A stretch of 7,398 bases of DNA from Candidatus Omnitrophota bacterium. Lineage in GTDB: Bacteria > Omnitrophota > Gorgyraeia > Zapsychrales > Fredricksoniimonadaceae. Of the stretch, positions 5,799-7,398 are shown piece by piece (position 1 is the first letter of the stretch; each line of letters begins with the position of its first letter). The stretch lies in NCBI GenBank assembly GCA_016206745.1, contig JACQQW010000247.1:1-7398 (forward strand), in the 5' to 3' direction. The translations under genes were made by a program, and so were the position numbers. The notes beneath the pieces are model-generated. The model ran no database searches. It was given only the letters and a program-made list of their open reading frames with translations, and had not been told where the DNA came from.

Positions 5799-7106
5799 AT
5801 AAGAAATCAAAAGACCATTGCCGGCCCCGTGTCATTGTCCGGGGTCGGTTTGCATACGGGCGTAAAAGTCAATTTAACGGTAAGACCCGCCGGTACCGGC
5901 GAAGGGGTCCGTTTTGTCCGCATCGATTTGGACAAAAGACCGGTGGTGCCGGTCTGCCCCCGGACTGCCGTCATGGATCCTCAGGTCACCCGGTGCACTG
6001 CGGTGGAGGCTGCGGGGACCAGGGTCTGCACCATTGAACATATTTTGGCCGCGGCCAGCGGTTTGGGCATCGATAATTTGACGGTGGACATCGACGCCGA
6101 AGAAGTGCCGGGGATGGACGGCAGCAGCGTTGAGTTTACGGCGGCGTTCAACAAGGCCGGCATCGTCGAACAAAATGCCCCCAAAGAGTTTATTGAGGTC
6201 AAATCACCCATCAGCGTGGGTTCAGGCGGGGCTTCTTTGACCATTGTGCCGGCGCAGCAATTTAAAATTTCCTATATGTTGGATTATGACCTGGCGGGCC
6301 TGCGTTCTCAATTGGTTTCAACCGTGGTCACGCAGGAAATTTTTGAGCAGGCCATCGCGCCGGCGCGCACGTTTTGCCTGCATAGCGAAGTGGCCCTGAT
6401 CCGCGGGCGGGGGTTGGGCAAAGGCGCCGATGAACACAACACCCTGGTCATGGGAACGGATGGCCCTGTCGGCAACAGCTTGCGTTTTCCCGACGAGTGT
6501 GCCCGCCATAAAGTGCTGGATATTGTAGGCGACGTGTTCTTGCTCGGGCGTCCCTTGCGCGGGCACGTGATCGGTTTTAAAAGCGGGCATGCTTTAAACC
6601 GTCAATTGGTCCAAAAAATCATGGAGCATGAGCGTATGAACGGAAAAGTTTACGGAATCAATGACATCATGAACATCCTGCCCCACCGCTATCCGTTTTT
6701 GCTGGTGGATAAAGTGATCGAAATCGAGCCCGGCAAGAAAGGGGTCGGGATCAAGAACGTCACCATCAATGACGGTTTTTTCCAGGGGCATTTTCCATCC
6801 AAACCGGTCATGCCCGGCGTGCTCATGGTGGAAGCCATGGCACAGACCGCAGGGGTGGTGGTCTTGACCGGAGGGGCGCATCCCGGTAAAGTGGCGCTTT
6901 TTATGTCCATTGAAGCCGTGAAATTCCGCCGTCTGGTCGCCCCGGGTGATCAACTGGTCATGGAAGTTGAGATTGTCCTCGACCGCGAGCGCACCACCCA
7001 AGTCAAAGGCACTGGCAAGGTGGACGGTGAAACGGTCGTTGAGGCTGAAATGCTTTTTTCGTATACGGATAAAAGCTATTTGAAGAACCAAGAAAATGTC
7101 CAATAG
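5799..7106 (+). CDS. lpxC-fabZ: Bifunctional LpxC deacetylase / FabZ dehydratase fusion
   Basis: The product is about 435 residues from the likely AUA start, or 425 from the GTG at 5829. The LpxC part (about 1-278) is the zinc deacetylase acting on UDP-3-O-acyl-GlcNAc, the committed step of lipid A synthesis. In 435-residue numbering, E80 and H81 (TIEH), H237 and D241 (RHKVLD), D245 and H264 (SGHALN) match E. coli E78, H79, H238, D242, D246 and H265, so all zinc and catalytic residues are present. The FabZ part (about 280-435) is the 3-hydroxyacyl-ACP dehydratase: LPHRYPFLLVD, then GHFPSKPVMPGVLMVEAMAQ, with active-site H331 and E345. Such fusions are known in Bacteroidota. The codons before GTG read RNQKTIAGP, equivalent to E. 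coli LpxC KQRTLKRI, which supports the upstream start. It lies 1 nt after the lpxD stop and overlaps lpxA by 11 nt. Confidence 0.93.
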   Translation: MRNQKTIAGPVSLSGVGLHTGVKVNLTVRPAGTGEGVRFVRIDLDKRPVVPVCPRTAVMDPQVTRCTAVEAAGTRVCTIEHILAAASGLGIDNLTVDIDAEEVPGMDGSSVEFTAAFNKAGIVEQNAPKEFIEVKSPISVGSGGASLTIVPAQQFKISYMLDYDLAGLRSQLVSTVVTQEIFEQAIAPARTFCLHSEVALIRGRGLGKGADEHNTLVMGTDGPVGNSLRFPDECARHKVLDIVGDVFLLGRPLRGHVIGFKSGHALNRQLVQKIMEHERMNGKVYGINDIMNILPHRYPFLLVDKVIEIEPGKKGVGIKNVTINDGFFQGHFPSKPVMPGVLMVEAMAQTAGVVVLTGGAHPGKVALFMSIEAVKFRRLVAPGDQLVMEVEIVLDRERTTQVKGTGKVDGETVVEAEMLFSYTDKSYLKNQENVQ

Positions 7107-7398
7107 TATCCACAAGACCGCGATTGTCAGTGCAGACGCCCGGTTAGGCAACGATGTCAGCATCGGTCCATATGCGGTCATTGAGGGGCCGGTGACCATA
7201 GGCGACAATTCCGTCGTCGGATCGCATTGCGTCATCGAGGGTAATACCAGCCTGGGCAGGGCGTGCCAGCTTTTTACCGGGGCCGTCATCGGCAGCCGGC
7301 CGCAAGATAAAAAGCACCGCAAAGAAGACCGGGTGTATTTGAGCATCGGCGATTATAATATTTTCCGGGAATATGTCACGGTCAACCCCGGCACCATC
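7096..7398 (+). CDS. lpxA: Acyl-ACP--UDP-GlcNAc O-acyltransferase LpxA (5' part, cut by window end)
   Basis: The first 101 codons are present; the frame is open at the right edge. LpxA adds a 3-hydroxyacyl chain to the 3-OH of UDP-GlcNAc, the first step of lipid A synthesis, as a cytoplasmic homotrimer. The sequence begins MSNSIHKTAIVSADARLGND and runs straight into left-handed beta-helix hexapeptide repeats (VSIGPYAVIEGPVTIGDNSV). The block GSRPQDKKHRKEDRVYLSIG followed by DYNIFREYVTVNPGT is the LpxA-type pattern (QDLK and REFVTVNRGT in relatives) and separates it from LpxD. The catalytic His (H125 in E. coli) lies beyond the window. The ATG at 7096 overlaps the end of fabZ by 11 nt (TAG at 7104-7106) and has only a poor A/G-rich site before it, so translation is probably coupled to lpxC-fabZ. 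Confidence 0.94.
   Translation, partial: MSNSIHKTAIVSADARLGNDVSIGPYAVIEGPVTIGDNSVVGSHCVIEGNTSLGRACQLFTGAVIGSRPQDKKHRKEDRVYLSIGDYNIFREYVTVNPGTI

Noticed and set aside
5888..5901. Perfect 14-bp palindrome CGCCGGTACCGGCG in lpxC
   Set aside because: It is short, GC-rich, encodes an ordinary Ala-Gly-Thr-Gly turn, has no T run, and needs no further explanation.
5938..5954. GACCGG/CCGGTC inverted repeat in lpxC
   Set aside because: Only 6-bp arms in GC-rich coding sequence with no following T run; likely chance.
666..7346. Many open frames on the - strand, including a 250-codon one at 6594-7346
   Set aside because: All lie opposite clear + strand genes, lack recognisable domains, and reflect codon bias of the real genes.

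Overview
The window comes from a diderm (Gram-negative type) bacterium that makes lipid A. Its core is a co-directional outer-membrane block on the + strand: bamA, ompH/skp, lpxD, an lpxC-fabZ fusion, and the start of lpxA, which is cut by the right edge. The LpxC-FabZ fusion is familiar from Bacteroidota and several candidate phyla. The first gene ends in a tail beginning GGIDL that I recall, without a database check, as common at the ends of proteins from Candidatus Omnitrophota (OP3). I therefore favour Omnitrophota or a relative, with moderate confidence.

Layout. At 51-962 is an unrecognised 303-residue protein. Its first 230 codons are AT-rich (about 41% GC) and its last 73 are about 55% GC. 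At 1061-1637 is a complete mazEF toxin-antitoxin pair with its own promoter, a candidate operator and a perfect Shine-Dalgarno sequence. At 1681-1709 is a perfect consensus sigma-70 promoter placed so close to the bamA ATG (1717) that the transcript should be leaderless or nearly so. bamA (1717-4146) and ompH (4166-4675) follow, 19 nt apart. The 87-nt gap between ompH and lpxD holds two consecutive hairpins. The second covers the lpxD ribosome binding site, and the two loops are complementary over 7 nt. lpxD (4763-5797) contains a textbook intrinsic terminator inside its coding sequence (4941-4975). The lpxC-fabZ fusion (about 5799-7106) appears to start at a non-standard AUA codon. lpxA starts at 7096, overlapping the end of fabZ by 11 nt.

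How it works together. BamA inserts beta-barrel proteins into the outer membrane and OmpH/Skp carries them across the periplasm. LpxA, LpxC and LpxD catalyse the first three steps of lipid A synthesis. FabZ works in fatty-acid elongation and competes for the same 3-hydroxyacyl-ACP pool used by LpxA and LpxD. The order resembles the E. coli bamA-skp-lpxD-fabZ-lpxA cluster, with LpxC fused to FabZ.

The most unusual signal is regulatory. A structured leader over the lpxD start, followed about 180 nt later by an intragenic terminator, looks like a translation-coupled attenuator that could limit lpxD, lpxC-fabZ and lpxA relative to bamA and ompH. This is an inference from sequence only. No stretch over 300 bases lacks a gene, and I see no RNA gene, CRISPR array or insertion sequence.
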